The notes under the pieces were generated by a model, which worked only from the letters and a program-made list of their open reading frames with translations, searched no databases and was not told the DNA's origin. A stretch of 33,507 bases of DNA from the NCBI GenBank assembly GCA_002790835.1, contig PFVX01000085.1:1-33507 (forward strand), written 5' to 3'. Below, in pieces: positions 1-7,512 of the stretch (its first letter is position 1; every line of letters begins with the position of its first letter). Made by a program: the position numbers and the translations under genes. This stretch comes from a bacterium CG_4_9_14_3_um_filter_65_15. GTDB taxonomy: Bacteria > Krumholzibacteriota > Krumholzibacteriia > LZORAL124-64-63.

Positions 1-86
1 GTCAGCGTCGTCTTGCCGTGGTCCACGTGACCGATCGTTCCAACGTTCACGTGATCCTTTGTCCGTTCAAACTTTTCGCGCGCCAT
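1..86 (-). CDS. tuf: Elongation factor Tu, N-terminal fragment
   Basis: Only the first 28 codons are inside the window; the gene runs off the left edge. The translation begins [20 protein letters not shown] and continues into the G1/P-loop motif [11 protein letters not shown], the invariant N-terminus of the GTPase that delivers aminoacyl-tRNA to the ribosome. The ATG at 86 follows a strong ribosome binding site, GGAGGAAG, about 6 bases upstream. It is the last gene of a Thr-Tyr-Gly-Thr tRNA cluster, the arrangement known for tufB of enterobacteria and many other bacteria, so transcription probably starts at the promoter at 755-784. Identity is essentially certain despite the truncation. Confidence 0.97.
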   Translation of the reverse strand, partial: MAREKFERTKDHVNVGTIGHVDHGKTTL

Positions 87-215
87 TTGCGGCTTCCTCC
101 CGTGGACAGATCCTGACTTTGACTACCGACAGGGACATTCCGGATGCGGGGACCAAGAGCCATCGGCCCGGTCACGCCTCATCCGGGTTTTCCGAAACAT
201 CCGGAAACACAAAAC

Positions 216-291
216 TGGAGCCCACGAGCAGATTTGAACTGCTGACCGCTTGCTTACCATGCAAGTGCTCTACCGGCTGAGCTACGTGGGC
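216..291 (-). tRNA. tRNA-Thr (anticodon GGT)
   Basis: The minus strand folds into a complete 76-nt cloverleaf. The acceptor is GCCCACG paired with CGTGGGC, followed by discriminator T and an encoded CCA. The anticodon stem CTTGC/GCAAG carries loop ATGGTAA, giving anticodon GGT (reads ACC and ACU). A normal D-arm (AGCTCA...GAGC) and T-loop TTCAAAT are present. It is the fourth tRNA of the cluster and lies 129 bp upstream of the tuf start. Confidence 0.96.
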
Positions 292-320
292 TCCTAATTC
301 TCGATTTCAGGCCAAGCTGC

Positions 321-396
321 TGGAGCGGGAAACGGGGTTCGAACCCGCGACCCTCAGCTTGGAAGGCTGATGCTCTGCCAACTGAGCTATTCCCGC
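321..396 (-). tRNA. tRNA-Gly (anticodon TCC)
   Basis: A 76-nt cloverleaf is visible on the minus strand. Acceptor GCGGGAA pairs with TTCCCGC, followed by T and an encoded CCA. The anticodon stem TCAGC/GCTGA carries loop CTTCCAA, giving anticodon TCC, which reads GGA and GGG. The T-arm loop is TTCGAAC. It is third in the Thr-Tyr-Gly-Thr series and is separated from the next tRNA by only 29 bases, so the four are almost certainly processed from one transcript. Confidence 0.96.
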
Positions 397-411
397 TCCG
401 TCCGGCTTTCG

Positions 412-497
412 TGGTGGGGGGGGGAGGATTCGAACCTCCGAAGGCGTTCGCCGACAGATTTACAGTCTGTTCCCTTTGGCCACTCGGGAACCCCCCC
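412..497 (-). tRNA. tRNA-Tyr (anticodon GTA), class II
   Basis: This is an 86-nt tRNA with the long variable arm typical of bacterial tRNA-Tyr. Acceptor GGGGGGG pairs with CCCCCCC, followed by A and an encoded CCA. The anticodon stem ACAGA/TCTGT carries loop CTGTAAA, so the anticodon is GTA. The TTCCCGAGTGGCCAAAGG segment matches the usual tyrosine tRNA D-arm. The all-G/C acceptor stem is unusually uniform. Confidence 0.96.
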
Positions 498-571
498 GAC
501 CTGTCCCGGCGACAGCCCGAACCGCTTCGGCAACCGGTACCTCCGCGTCCTGGGCGAGCTTCACCTGATGG

Positions 572-647
572 TGGAGCTGGCGAGAGGACTTGAACCCCCA
601 ACCACCTCATTACAAGTGAGGAGCTCTACCAGTTGAGCTACGCCAGC
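572..647 (-). tRNA. tRNA-Thr (anticodon TGT)
   Basis: This is the first tRNA of the cluster on the minus strand, 76 nt long. Acceptor GCTGGCG pairs with CGCCAGC, followed by discriminator T and an encoded CCA. The anticodon stem CCTCA/TGAGG carries loop CTTGTAA, giving anticodon TGT (reads ACA and ACG). A second CCA triplet directly follows the encoded one. The promoter at 755-784 lies about 110 bases upstream. Confidence 0.96.
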
Positions 648-754
648 CCAAACTCACCTCAAGCCGACCAGCAACGAAGCTGGACAGCCCTCACCGCAAT
701 CAGCCACAATCCGGCCCTGATCCCTCTTGGGATCCCGACCGAATTGGGTCCGGG

Positions 755-784
755 AATATATAACCTGCAGCAAAGATATGTCAA
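755..784 (-). promoter_or_regulatory. Sigma70-type promoter of the tRNA-tuf operon
   Basis: On the minus strand a perfect -35 box TTGACA (779-784) is followed by the AT run TATATATT. This gives a -10 of TATATA with a 16-bp spacer (757-762) or TATATT with an 18-bp spacer (755-760). It lies only 14 bp past the ddl stop codon and about 110 bp before the first tRNA. A strong promoter is expected for tRNA and EF-Tu genes. The leader contains a small hairpin (GATCCC, TCTT, GGGATC at 719-734). Confidence 0.85.
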
Positions 785-797
785 GACAGCCAGGAAA

Positions 798-1799
798 TTA
801 ATTTCGGCCGGACCCGTCCGCCAATGCCGCTCGGCACAGGTCTTCCAGCAGTTCGCCGAACCCGATTCCGACGGCCTCCGCAGCCATCGGCACCAGGCTC
901 GTGCCCGTCATGCCGGGGATGGTGTTGATTTCCAGGCAGGAATAGGCATCCCCGTCCAGCCGGAAGTCCACGCGAGCCAGGCCTCTGCAGCATAAAAGTT
1001 CAAAAATACGCAGGGCGTCGCGGGCGATATCCTCGTACAGGGGCGAATGGACGGGTGCGGGAACCAGGTATTCACTGGCCCCCGAGGTGTATTTGTGCCG
1101 GTAGTCGTAAAATCCGTCCCGTGGACGGATCTCCACCAGGGGCAGGCGCCGCCCGAGGAAGATGGCGGCGGTCAATTCCCGGCCCGGGATGTAGTGTTCG
1201 ATCAGGATATCCGCCACCGGCCCCGCCTCGGCCCCAGCCACTTCGGTGAACGCGGCATGGAAATCGTCGGGGCCATCCACGATGCGCAACCCCACCGAAC
1301 TGCCCCCGGTGTTGAGCTTGATGACCAGCGGAAAGCCGATTTCATCCTCGGCGCGTTCCTTGACATGGTCCAGGGTCAGGGCCCGCCCAGGGAGTCCGTC
1401 GTCGCGCCCGATCACCGCGCCGGCTCGGTGGGCCGCGCTGTCCCAGGTGACCTGGAGCCAATCCGGGGTCGGGATGTCGGCACCCCGCATGATGCGCTTG
1501 GTCGCCGCCTTGTCCATGGCCAGTGCGCAGGCCAGGGGCCCGGACAGGGCGCAGGGGATTCCCATGACCTCGAGCACCGCCTGCAGGTGCCCATCTTCGC
1601 CCCAACCGCCGTGAAGGGCGGGAAACACCACCTCGACATCGGTCAGCCGGGAATCGTGAAGGACGTCCCGGACATTCTGCAGTTCCACGGCCAGGACCTC
1701 ATGGCCGATCTCGCCCAGCGCCGCGACAATTGCCTTGCCGGAGAGCAGGGAAATCTCCCTTTCGCTGGAATCCCCACCCATGAGCACTGCGATTTTCAT
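798..1799 (-). CDS. ddl: D-alanine--D-alanine ligase
   Basis: This ATP-grasp ligase joins two D-alanines for the peptidoglycan stem peptide in the cytoplasm. The 333-residue product has the family length. It opens with MKIAVLMGGDSSEREISLLS, has LHGGWGEDG in the N-terminal domain and an ATP-grasp core with KLNTGGSSVG. The omega-loop segment GFYDYRHKYTSG carries the tyrosine typical of D-Ala-D-Ala rather than D-Ala-D-Lac enzymes, and the C-terminal metal-binding motif is EINTIPGMT. The ATG at 1799 was chosen because it overlaps the ispF stop as ATGA and has GGAGG just upstream inside ispF, which suggests translational coupling. An upstream in-frame extension has no family residues. The position outside a mur/fts cluster, behind ispF, is less common. 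Confidence 0.95.
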   Translation of the reverse strand: MKIAVLMGGDSSEREISLLSGKAIVAALGEIGHEVLAVELQNVRDVLHDSRLTDVEVVFPALHGGWGEDGHLQAVLEVMGIPCALSGPLACALAMDKAATKRIMRGADIPTPDWLQVTWDSAAHRAGAVIGRDDGLPGRALTLDHVKERAEDEIGFPLVIKLNTGGSSVGLRIVDGPDDFHAAFTEVAGAEAGPVADILIEHYIPGRELTAAIFLGRRLPLVEIRPRDGFYDYRHKYTSGASEYLVPAPVHSPLYEDIARDALRIFELLCCRGLARVDFRLDGDAYSCLEINTIPGMTGTSLVPMAAEAVGIGFGELLEDLCRAALADGSGRN

Positions 1800-2272
1800 G
1801 CATCCTCCAGCAGGGCCACCGCCTGCACCGTCACGCATTCCCCGCGGCCCTCCGGCCCCATGCCCTCGCCTCGGGTCGCCTTGATGTTCACCGCCGCGGC
1901 CGTCGAACCCAGGGTGGCGGCGATCTTGGCCCGCATTTCCTCCCGCATGGGTGAAATGGCCGGCCCTTCGCAGATGATGACCACGTCGAGATTGACAAGG
2001 TACCAGCCCAGCTCACGCACCGCTCCCCAGGCCGTCGCCAGCAGATCCCGGCTGTCGGCGCCGGCGAAGGCCGGGTCCGTATCCGGAAACATGTCCCCGA
2101 TGTCGCCCAGGCCGGCCGCGCCCAGCACCGCGTCGATGATCGCGTGACAGACCGCATCCGCGTCCGAATGGCCGACGGGCCCGACCGGGAAGTCCGGGAA
2201 GGTCACTCCGCCCAGCACGCAGGGCCTACCGGGAGCCAGCCGGTGCCGGTCCCAACCTTGTCCGATGCGCAT
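1796..2272 (-). CDS. ispF: 2-C-methyl-D-erythritol 2,4-cyclodiphosphate synthase
   Basis: This enzyme of the non-mevalonate isoprenoid pathway cyclises CDP-methylerythritol 2-phosphate and releases CMP. The 158-residue product has the normal length. It starts MRIGQGWDRHRLAPG, with the metal ligands D8 and H10 in the DxHR motif and a third ligand H43 in GHSDADAVCHAI. The substrate loop DIGDMFPDTD and the C-terminal KATRGEGMGPEGRGE are both typical. The ATG at 2272 was preferred over an in-frame upstream extension because it aligns with the family N-terminus. It sits 22 bp after rfbC and overlaps ddl by 4 bp. IspF feeds undecaprenyl phosphate synthesis, which peptidoglycan and the surface polysaccharide both need; that link is inference. 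Confidence 0.95.
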   Translation of the reverse strand: MRIGQGWDRHRLAPGRPCVLGGVTFPDFPVGPVGHSDADAVCHAIIDAVLGAAGLGDIGDMFPDTDPAFAGADSRDLLATAWGAVRELGWYLVNLDVVIICEGPAISPMREEMRAKIAATLGSTAAAVNIKATRGEGMGPEGRGECVTVQAVALLEDA

Positions 2273-2294
2273 GGCCACGCCCGACTCCTTCGAC

Positions 2295-2843
2295 TCAGGG
2301 ATACAATTGCGCCGCGGAAAAAGCCACACCCTCGCGGTCCTTGTCCGAGACCGTCACCGTCATTCCGGTCGTCACCGGCCAGGCGATGTCCAGGTCCGGA
2401 TCGTTCCAGGCGATGACCCTCTCGTGCTCGGGGGCGTAATAGTCCGTGCACTTGTAGAAGAATTCCGCGCTTTCGCTCAGCACCAGGAACCCGTGCCCGA
2501 ACCCGGGCGGGACCCACAGCTGCCGCTTGTTGTCGCCGGAAAGTTCGACCCCCGCCCACCGGCCGCAGGTCGGTGACGATTTTCTCAGGTCCACCGCGAC
2601 GTCGAACACCCTTCCGCTCAGCACGCGCACCAGCTTGCCCTGCGCCCGACTGATCTGGTAATGCAACCCCCGCAGCACGCCCCTGGCGGAGCTGCTCTGG
2701 TTGTCCTGGACGAAGGGGCCGGCCACCCCGTGGGCCGAGAAATCGTCGGCGCGGTAGGTCTCCATGAAATAGCCCCGCTCGTCCCCGTGCACCAGCGGGT
2801 CGAAGACCAGCACACCCGGCAAGTCGGTCTCGAACACCTTCAT
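2295..2843 (-). CDS. rfbC: dTDP-4-dehydrorhamnose 3,5-epimerase
   Basis: RmlC/RfbC epimerises dTDP-4-keto-6-deoxyglucose at C3 and C5 on the route to dTDP-L-rhamnose. The 182-residue protein shows the cupin-type family signature: [39 protein letters not shown] (catalytic His61), [16 protein letters not shown], and [24 protein letters not shown] in two adjoining pieces. The ATG overlaps the rfbA stop as ATGA. RfbB (4,6-dehydratase) and RfbD (reductase) are not in this window, so the rhamnose pathway must be completed elsewhere or the set is partial. Confidence 0.95.
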   Translation of the reverse strand: MKVFETDLPGVLVFDPLVHGDERGYFMETYRADDFSAHGVAGPFVQDNQSSSARGVLRGLHYQISRAQGKLVRVLSGRVFDVAVDLRKSSPTCGRWAGVELSGDNKRQLWVPPGFGHGFLVLSESAEFFYKCTDYYAPEHERVIAWNDPDLDIAWPVTTGMTVTVSDKDREGVAFSAAQLYP

Positions 2844-3733
2844 GGCCGCAGCCCGTGTTCGAGCAGCTGCAGCAGATACCGGCCGTAGCCGCTGTTGCGC
2901 AGATTTTCACCCAGTTGTTTCAGCTGGGCTGCGTCGATAAAACCCATGCGCCAGGCGATTTCCTCGGGGCAGGCGATCCGCAGGCTCTGGCGTTCCTCGA
3001 TGACGCGGATGAAGTGCCCGGCATCCAACAGGGACTGATGCGTGCCGGTATCGAGCCAGGCGGAACCCCGACCCAGGATCTCGACCACGAGCCGGCCCTG
3101 CCCCAGGTAGGCGTTGTTGACCGAGGAGATTTCCAGTTCCCCTCGCGGCGACGGCTTGACCGCCCGGGCCACCTTGACCACATCGGCAGGAAAGAAGTAG
3201 AGACCCGTCACCGCATAATTCGAGCGAGGATGCAGAGGCTTTTCCTGGATGGTCAGGGGCTTGCCGGCGGCGTCAAGTTCGACGACCCCGTATCGATGCG
3301 GATCATTGACCACGTAGGCGAATATGGTGGCATCGGCGGTGCGGTCGGCCACAACCTGCAGGCGCCGCGACAGACCTTCGGCATAGAAGATGTTGTCGCC
3401 GAGGATCAGACAGGCCGGATGACCATCCAGAAACTCCTCGCCCAGCAGGAAGGCCTGCGCCAATCCGTCCGGACTGGGTTGCACCACGTAGCGCAAATCC
3501 AGACCCCACTGCGACCCGTCGCCCAGGAGCCGCTTGAAGGCTCCCTGGTCCTGGGGCGTGGTGATGATGAGGATCTCCCGGATGCCCGCCAGCATGAGCG
3601 TCGACAGCGGGTAATAGATCATGGGTTTGTCGTAGACCGGCATCAACTGCTTGCTGACCGTCAAGGTCAGGGGATGCAGGCGACTGCCCGATCCTCCAGC
3701 GAGGATGATGCCGCGATACCCGTTGTCCGCCAC
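2840..3733 (-). CDS. rfbA: Glucose-1-phosphate thymidylyltransferase
   Basis: RmlA/RfbA makes dTDP-glucose from glucose-1-phosphate and dTTP, the first step toward dTDP-rhamnose. The 297-residue product carries the nucleotidyltransferase signature [13 protein letters not shown] at residues 11-23, then [27 protein letters not shown] and the [17 protein letters not shown] segment. I chose the GTG at 3733 because it lies 7-8 bases after AGGAGAG and the family motif starts about 8 residues later; the longer open frame adds 15 residues with no family match. It is the first gene of the rfbA-rfbC-ispF-ddl set, and its stop overlaps the rfbC start. No convincing promoter was seen upstream. Confidence 0.95.
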   Translation of the reverse strand: MADNGYRGIILAGGSGSRLHPLTLTVSKQLMPVYDKPMIYYPLSTLMLAGIREILIITTPQDQGAFKRLLGDGSQWGLDLRYVVQPSPDGLAQAFLLGEEFLDGHPACLILGDNIFYAEGLSRRLQVVADRTADATIFAYVVNDPHRYGVVELDAAGKPLTIQEKPLHPRSNYAVTGLYFFPADVVKVARAVKPSPRGELEISSVNNAYLGQGRLVVEILGRGSAWLDTGTHQSLLDAGHFIRVIEERQSLRIACPEEIAWRMGFIDAAQLKQLGENLRNSGYGRYLLQLLEHGLRP

Positions 3734-3983
3734 CGCGTTACTCTCCTTCCGCCCCCCGGAAACCGGGCCGGGGCACAACCTTGAATTCTCGTCTCCCGTC
3801 GCAGGTCCGCCACGAGAGTCCTATGCCCGTACCTTCGTGTCCACTGCAAATCCCGGCCGGTCAATCCACGACTTGCCTCCACAGCCCGGATATGGTTAGT
3901 TCACCTTGTTGGCGCAAGGATCCATCGCGGAATGGAGACCGTGCACGCGGCCCCAGCTTTCTCGCCGGAAAGTGCAGGACAGG

Positions 3984-4463
3984 GTGGAACCCTGGCGGAC
4001 CCTGATTGAAGCCTACGAAATGGAGGACCGACTTCTGAGGGAGTTGGTGGTCGGCTTCCCCCTCCACTGGAGGGAACTGCCCGGCCCCGACGACGCCCCC
4101 AGTTGCCGGGCCACTCTGGCTCACCTGGCTTTCTGGATGGGCTTCACCGTGGACTTCTTCCGCCGCCGTCTCGATCCCGGCAGCATGCCTGCCGCGCCTC
4201 CCCTGGACTTCGAGGACACCGAGCGCGCCGCCCTGGCCGAGTGGGACCACCTGCCCTTCGGCGAGATCCTGGCCCGGTACCTGGAGGCATCGGCGAACCT
4301 GCGCGAGTTCCTGGCCGCTTTCTGGATCAGCCTGAACTCAAGGGAGCGGCACGAGTTCCGGATACCCTTGAAGCACAACCGTGACCACCGCCTGGCTCTG
4401 GCGCGGACCCTGGCGTGGCACCGGGAGCAACAAGAACTCGACACCATGGCGCACGGGGCCTGA
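3984..4463 (+). CDS. DinB-superfamily protein (ClbS/DfsB-like), uncertain start
   Basis: This small, probably cytoplasmic helical protein of about 160 residues resembles the DinB/ClbS four-helix family. It has an N-terminal amphipathic helix around WRTLIEAYEMEDRLLREL, then ATLAHLAFWMGF with a candidate metal-ligand histidine, and a C-terminal segment HNRDHRLALARTLAWHREQ that could supply the other histidines. Family members include metal-dependent thiol transferases and the ClbS cyclopropane hydrolase, but no activity can be assigned here. The start is uncertain: the GTG at 3984 follows GGACAGG, an ATG at 4020 would give 147 residues, and longer TTG-started versions begin at 3906. A weak promoter-like TTGCCT/TTAGTT pair with 17-bp spacing lies at 3873-3901. 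It is 21 bp upstream of a glycosyltransferase and probably cotranscribed with it. Confidence 0.55.
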   Translation: MEPWRTLIEAYEMEDRLLRELVVGFPLHWRELPGPDDAPSCRATLAHLAFWMGFTVDFFRRRLDPGSMPAAPPLDFEDTERAALAEWDHLPFGEILARYLEASANLREFLAAFWISLNSRERHEFRIPLKHNRDHRLALARTLAWHREQQELDTMAHGA

Positions 4464-4484
4464 CCCGGAACGCCGGGAGCCCGC

Positions 4485-5675
4485 ATGACACCCACACCCT
4501 CTCCAATCCCGTCACCCTTGCCCGTGGCATTCCACGTTCCCCATCTCGATGCCGGGGGGATCGAACGCGTCGTCGTGAACCTCCTGATCAATCTGGACCG
4601 GACGCGGATCCGACCGGTGCTGATCTGCGGCCGCCGCAACGGCTCCCTGCTGGAGAAGGTTCCCGGGGACATCCCGGTCCTGGATCTGGGTGGCCTGCCC
4701 GCCCGCAAGGCCATCTTCGCCCTGGCGCGCGCCGTCGACGGATGCGGCGCCCGCATTCTCTATTCGGGCACCAACGCCGCCAACATGACCGCCCTGCTGG
4801 CGGGCGCCGTACTGCGCGGTCGCGTGCTGGTGGTTCCCAGCGAACACACCTCGCCGCGGGTCTTCCTGGACACCGCCAAACACCCTCGCCTTCGCGCATG
4901 GGCCATGCGCACCCTTTACCCCCGCGCGGCGGCGGTGTCGGTGCCCCTGGCCGAGGTCGGCCAGGAGCTGCGGGAAGTCCTGAACCTGCCGAAACTGAGG
5001 ATCATGGTCCAGCCGAACCCCGTGCTCGACGCGCGCTTCGCCGAACTTGCCGCCCGGGACCCCGAGATCCCCCTGCCGCATCCCGATGTTCCCCTCATCG
5101 CGGCCACCGGGCGCCTGGACGAGGCCAAGGGGTTCGACGACCTGGTGCGCGCCATCGCCCTGCTTCCCCATAGTGACCCGGCGCCTCAGCTGGTGATCAT
5201 GGGTGACGGTGCCGAGCGCCCCGCTCTGGCCGCCTTGATCCGGGAACTGGGACTGGAGGATCGGGTCATGTTGACCGGACACGTCGACAACCCCTATCCG
5301 GTGATGAAGCGCGCCGACCTGGCGGTGGTGTCCTCGCGCCGGGAAGGTTTCGGAAACGTGCTGATCGAAGCCATGGCCTGCGGCACCCCGGTGGTTTCCA
5401 CCGACTGCCCGGTCGGCCCGCGCGTGATCCTGCAGGGCGGGCGTTACGGAAAGCTGGTGCCCGTGGGAGACATCCCGGCCCTGGCAGCAGCCATGGCGGA
5501 GGTCTTATCGGATGGGGATCTGGCCAACGACCTGGCGAAGCGCGGGCGGGAGCGGGCCGCAGACTACGGCATCAACCGGACTGTTGGGTTGATCGCGGAG
5601 CAATTCGTAGCGCTGGCTGCCGGACGGCCTTGGCCTGAGCCGACCAACGCTGGCGGTACCAGCCCTCGAGAGTGA
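4485..5675 (+). CDS. GT4-family glycosyltransferase
   Basis: This is a retaining GT-B glycosyltransferase of 396 residues that should transfer a sugar from a nucleotide donor to a lipid-linked acceptor on the cytoplasmic face of the membrane. The N-terminal domain has DAGGIERVVVNLL (residues 22-34). The C-terminal domain has the donor-site features ATGRLDEAKGFDDLVRAI (207-224), VIMGDGAERPALAALIRELG, and the EX7E motif EGFGNVLIEA with Glu287 and Glu295, then MACGTPVVSTD. The ATG has GGGAG about 6 bases upstream. Its last 104 bp overlap tail-to-tail with the minus-strand asparagine-synthetase-like gene. Sugar specificity cannot be read from sequence. Confidence 0.93.
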   Translation: MTPTPSPIPSPLPVAFHVPHLDAGGIERVVVNLLINLDRTRIRPVLICGRRNGSLLEKVPGDIPVLDLGGLPARKAIFALARAVDGCGARILYSGTNAANMTALLAGAVLRGRVLVVPSEHTSPRVFLDTAKHPRLRAWAMRTLYPRAAAVSVPLAEVGQELREVLNLPKLRIMVQPNPVLDARFAELAARDPEIPLPHPDVPLIAATGRLDEAKGFDDLVRAIALLPHSDPAPQLVIMGDGAERPALAALIRELGLEDRVMLTGHVDNPYPVMKRADLAVVSSRREGFGNVLIEAMACGTPVVSTDCPVGPRVILQGGRYGKLVPVGDIPALAAAMAEVLSDGDLANDLAKRGRERAADYGINRTVGLIAEQFVALAAGRPWPEPTNAGGTSPRE

Positions 5676-7452
5676 GCACCCGCCACAAGTGAGGGCGGAA
5701 GTTCCGGTTCCCCCGCAGGACCCGATCCTGGAGCTGAACCAGTTTGTCGGCCCGCAGCCACCCATCGGAAACGAGCTGCGATCGCGACAGGGTATCGACG
5801 ATCCGCTCCTGAAAACGCCGATCCTCCCAGTGCTTTTCCAGCACCTCACGCATGACCGCTCCCACCGGACGCTTGCCGTCGGCGCCGATCACCTGGGGGG
5901 AGGCCTGACGCACCCTGGCGCCCAGGGAATGGGGCCCGTACAGGTTGTCCGGGTGCAGGGACAGGCAATACCGCACAACTTCCAGATCCAGGAAGGGATA
6001 GCGGGTCTCCAAACCCAGGATGCCGGCGTGCCGGTCCTCGTAGTGCAGCTTCAAGGGCAGGACGCCATGCGTAATGGCCAAAGCCAGACGGTGATGGACC
6101 TCGCTGGGGAATTCGCCTTCCAACCGGGTGCTGCGTTCCAGGGGAAGCCGGGTGAGGGTGGAGTTGAGCCAGGGGAAGCGATCCTTGTGGCGAAAACTGC
6201 GCCGGGTATCCAGCAGGAGGGGCGGCAACAAGGGCCCCAACACGTGCTGCATGACGGCCCAAAATCCCTTGCGCAGGCCCTGGTTCGCCAGCCCCGCGGT
6301 ACGGATCCCATGCGCCAGGGCGTTCATCCGACCGGAGCGCAACAGATAGCTGAGCGAGAGCTCCTCCTGCCCCAGCAGTTCCCGGGCGCCGATCTGGTTG
6401 AGTTGGATCCCGGCCTCGCTCTGGCTGCCCTCGTTGCGCAGCATCCAGCTGCTGATCACCGCCAGGGATGCCACCGGCTCGTCGTGGAAGATGTTCATCC
6501 GGTCCATCTCGTCCAGCAACTCGTCGCCGGTCAGCTCGGCCATGGGAACCGGCGAAGCCAGGATGCCCCGGGGTCGGTCGCCTCCGTGACCGTCGATACC
6601 TTCGCTGCTGAGGCTCAATTCGGTTTCGCCCAGCAGGGCTCCGAGCAGGTAGTGGAATTCGTCCCGCCGGGGGTCCAGGGTGAAGGAACCCGTGCCTGCG
6701 ACCCGGCGCTGGATGGCCTGGGAGATCTTGGACTTGAACCCCGCGTGGAAATCTTCCTGGTCCCGGAGCAGGGGGTTTTCCGTGCAGCCGGGTTGCCAGT
6801 AACGGGAACTTTGGAGCTTTTCCCCCACCAGGATCTTCATGCATCCCGGTAGGACACGCTTGATGCGCAGGAAGAACGACCGTTCGTCCTGCCAGGAGTC
6901 CAGACACAGGAAACGGTGCATGGAGACGGGATCGGGTTCGGGAATCCGTCCGCCGAGGGTCAGCAGGGCCTTGCTGTCGGTGCAGAAGGCAACCATCCCT
7001 CCGTGGTCGTAATAGAACAGAGGCCGGGTGCCCATGTGATCCCGGCCGGCCATGAGCCGGTGCTCGGTGGCGTTCCAGAACACGAACGACGCCTCGCCGC
7101 TCCAGTGCTCCGGAGCCTGGCGACCCCACTTGAGGCAGGCATCCAGGACCGCGCGCGCCGGGTGCAGGGCGATATCTTCGGGCAGGGGTTGTTCCATGCT
7201 GCGGTAGAGGTCCGGCAAATCATAGAGGTGGCCGTGGCAGGCGGCGATATTCCCGTGGTCGTCTCGATGGAGATCGGTGCCGCACAACCCGTCACTGCAG
7301 GCCAAGGGATGGACCACTCCCACCCATCCGGTGGGCAATTCCTCGACTTGATGATGACGCCCCCGCCAGCGCAGGGCGGCCAGGGCTCCCTGGAAGTGAT
7401 GGGGAGGCAGCTCTTCGCCGTTCTTGCTGACAATCGCCAGAATTGCGGACAC
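5572..7452 (-). CDS. Asparagine synthetase (AsnB)-like protein with degenerate active sites
   Basis: The 626-residue product has the two-domain layout of glutamine-dependent asparagine synthetases. An N-terminal Ntn glutaminase-like domain (about 1-170) retains AGRDHMGTRPLFYY and CTDSKALL. The C-terminal synthetase domain retains HDEPVASLAVISSW and LKLHYEDRHAGILGLETRYP. Key residues are missing. The catalytic Cys after the initiator is Ser2, the NGE loop reads CHGHLYD (72-78), the ATP PP-loop SGGLDSS position reads DPRRDEF (260-266), and the SGEGADEL position reads NQIGARELLG (352-361). It therefore looks like a pseudoenzyme rather than a broken gene, since the frame is intact throughout. The start is GTG at 7452, with GGGAG upstream. 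It follows the sugar-phosphate transferase gene by 60 bp. AsnB-like genes are common in exopolysaccharide and exosortase loci; the role here is unknown. Confidence 0.85.
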   Translation of the reverse strand: MSAILAIVSKNGEELPPHHFQGALAALRWRGRHHQVEELPTGWVGVVHPLACSDGLCGTDLHRDDHGNIAACHGHLYDLPDLYRSMEQPLPEDIALHPARAVLDACLKWGRQAPEHWSGEASFVFWNATEHRLMAGRDHMGTRPLFYYDHGGMVAFCTDSKALLTLGGRIPEPDPVSMHRFLCLDSWQDERSFFLRIKRVLPGCMKILVGEKLQSSRYWQPGCTENPLLRDQEDFHAGFKSKISQAIQRRVAGTGSFTLDPRRDEFHYLLGALLGETELSLSSEGIDGHGGDRPRGILASPVPMAELTGDELLDEMDRMNIFHDEPVASLAVISSWMLRNEGSQSEAGIQLNQIGARELLGQEELSLSYLLRSGRMNALAHGIRTAGLANQGLRKGFWAVMQHVLGPLLPPLLLDTRRSFRHKDRFPWLNSTLTRLPLERSTRLEGEFPSEVHHRLALAITHGVLPLKLHYEDRHAGILGLETRYPFLDLEVVRYCLSLHPDNLYGPHSLGARVRQASPQVIGADGKRPVGAVMREVLEKHWEDRRFQERIVDTLSRSQLVSDGWLRADKLVQLQDRVLRGNRNFRPHLWRVLTLEGWYRQRWSAQAKAVRQPALRIAPRSTQQSG

Positions 7453-7512
7453 TTCCCGCTCCCTCGGATGGGCTGAATAACGGCGGTAACGGACCAGAGG
7501 ATGGGATTCCCG

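Noticed and set aside
216-647. tRNA cluster as an integration site for a genomic island carrying the EPS/PKS genes
   Set aside because: I saw no integrase, no duplicated tRNA 3' end and no flanking direct repeat, and housekeeping genes (ispF, ddl) lie between the tRNAs and the accessory genes.
59-995. Several open frames of 60-120 codons over the tRNA cluster and the ddl 3' end
   Set aside because: They cross tRNA genes or run antisense to ddl and have no ribosome binding sites or recognisable sequence.
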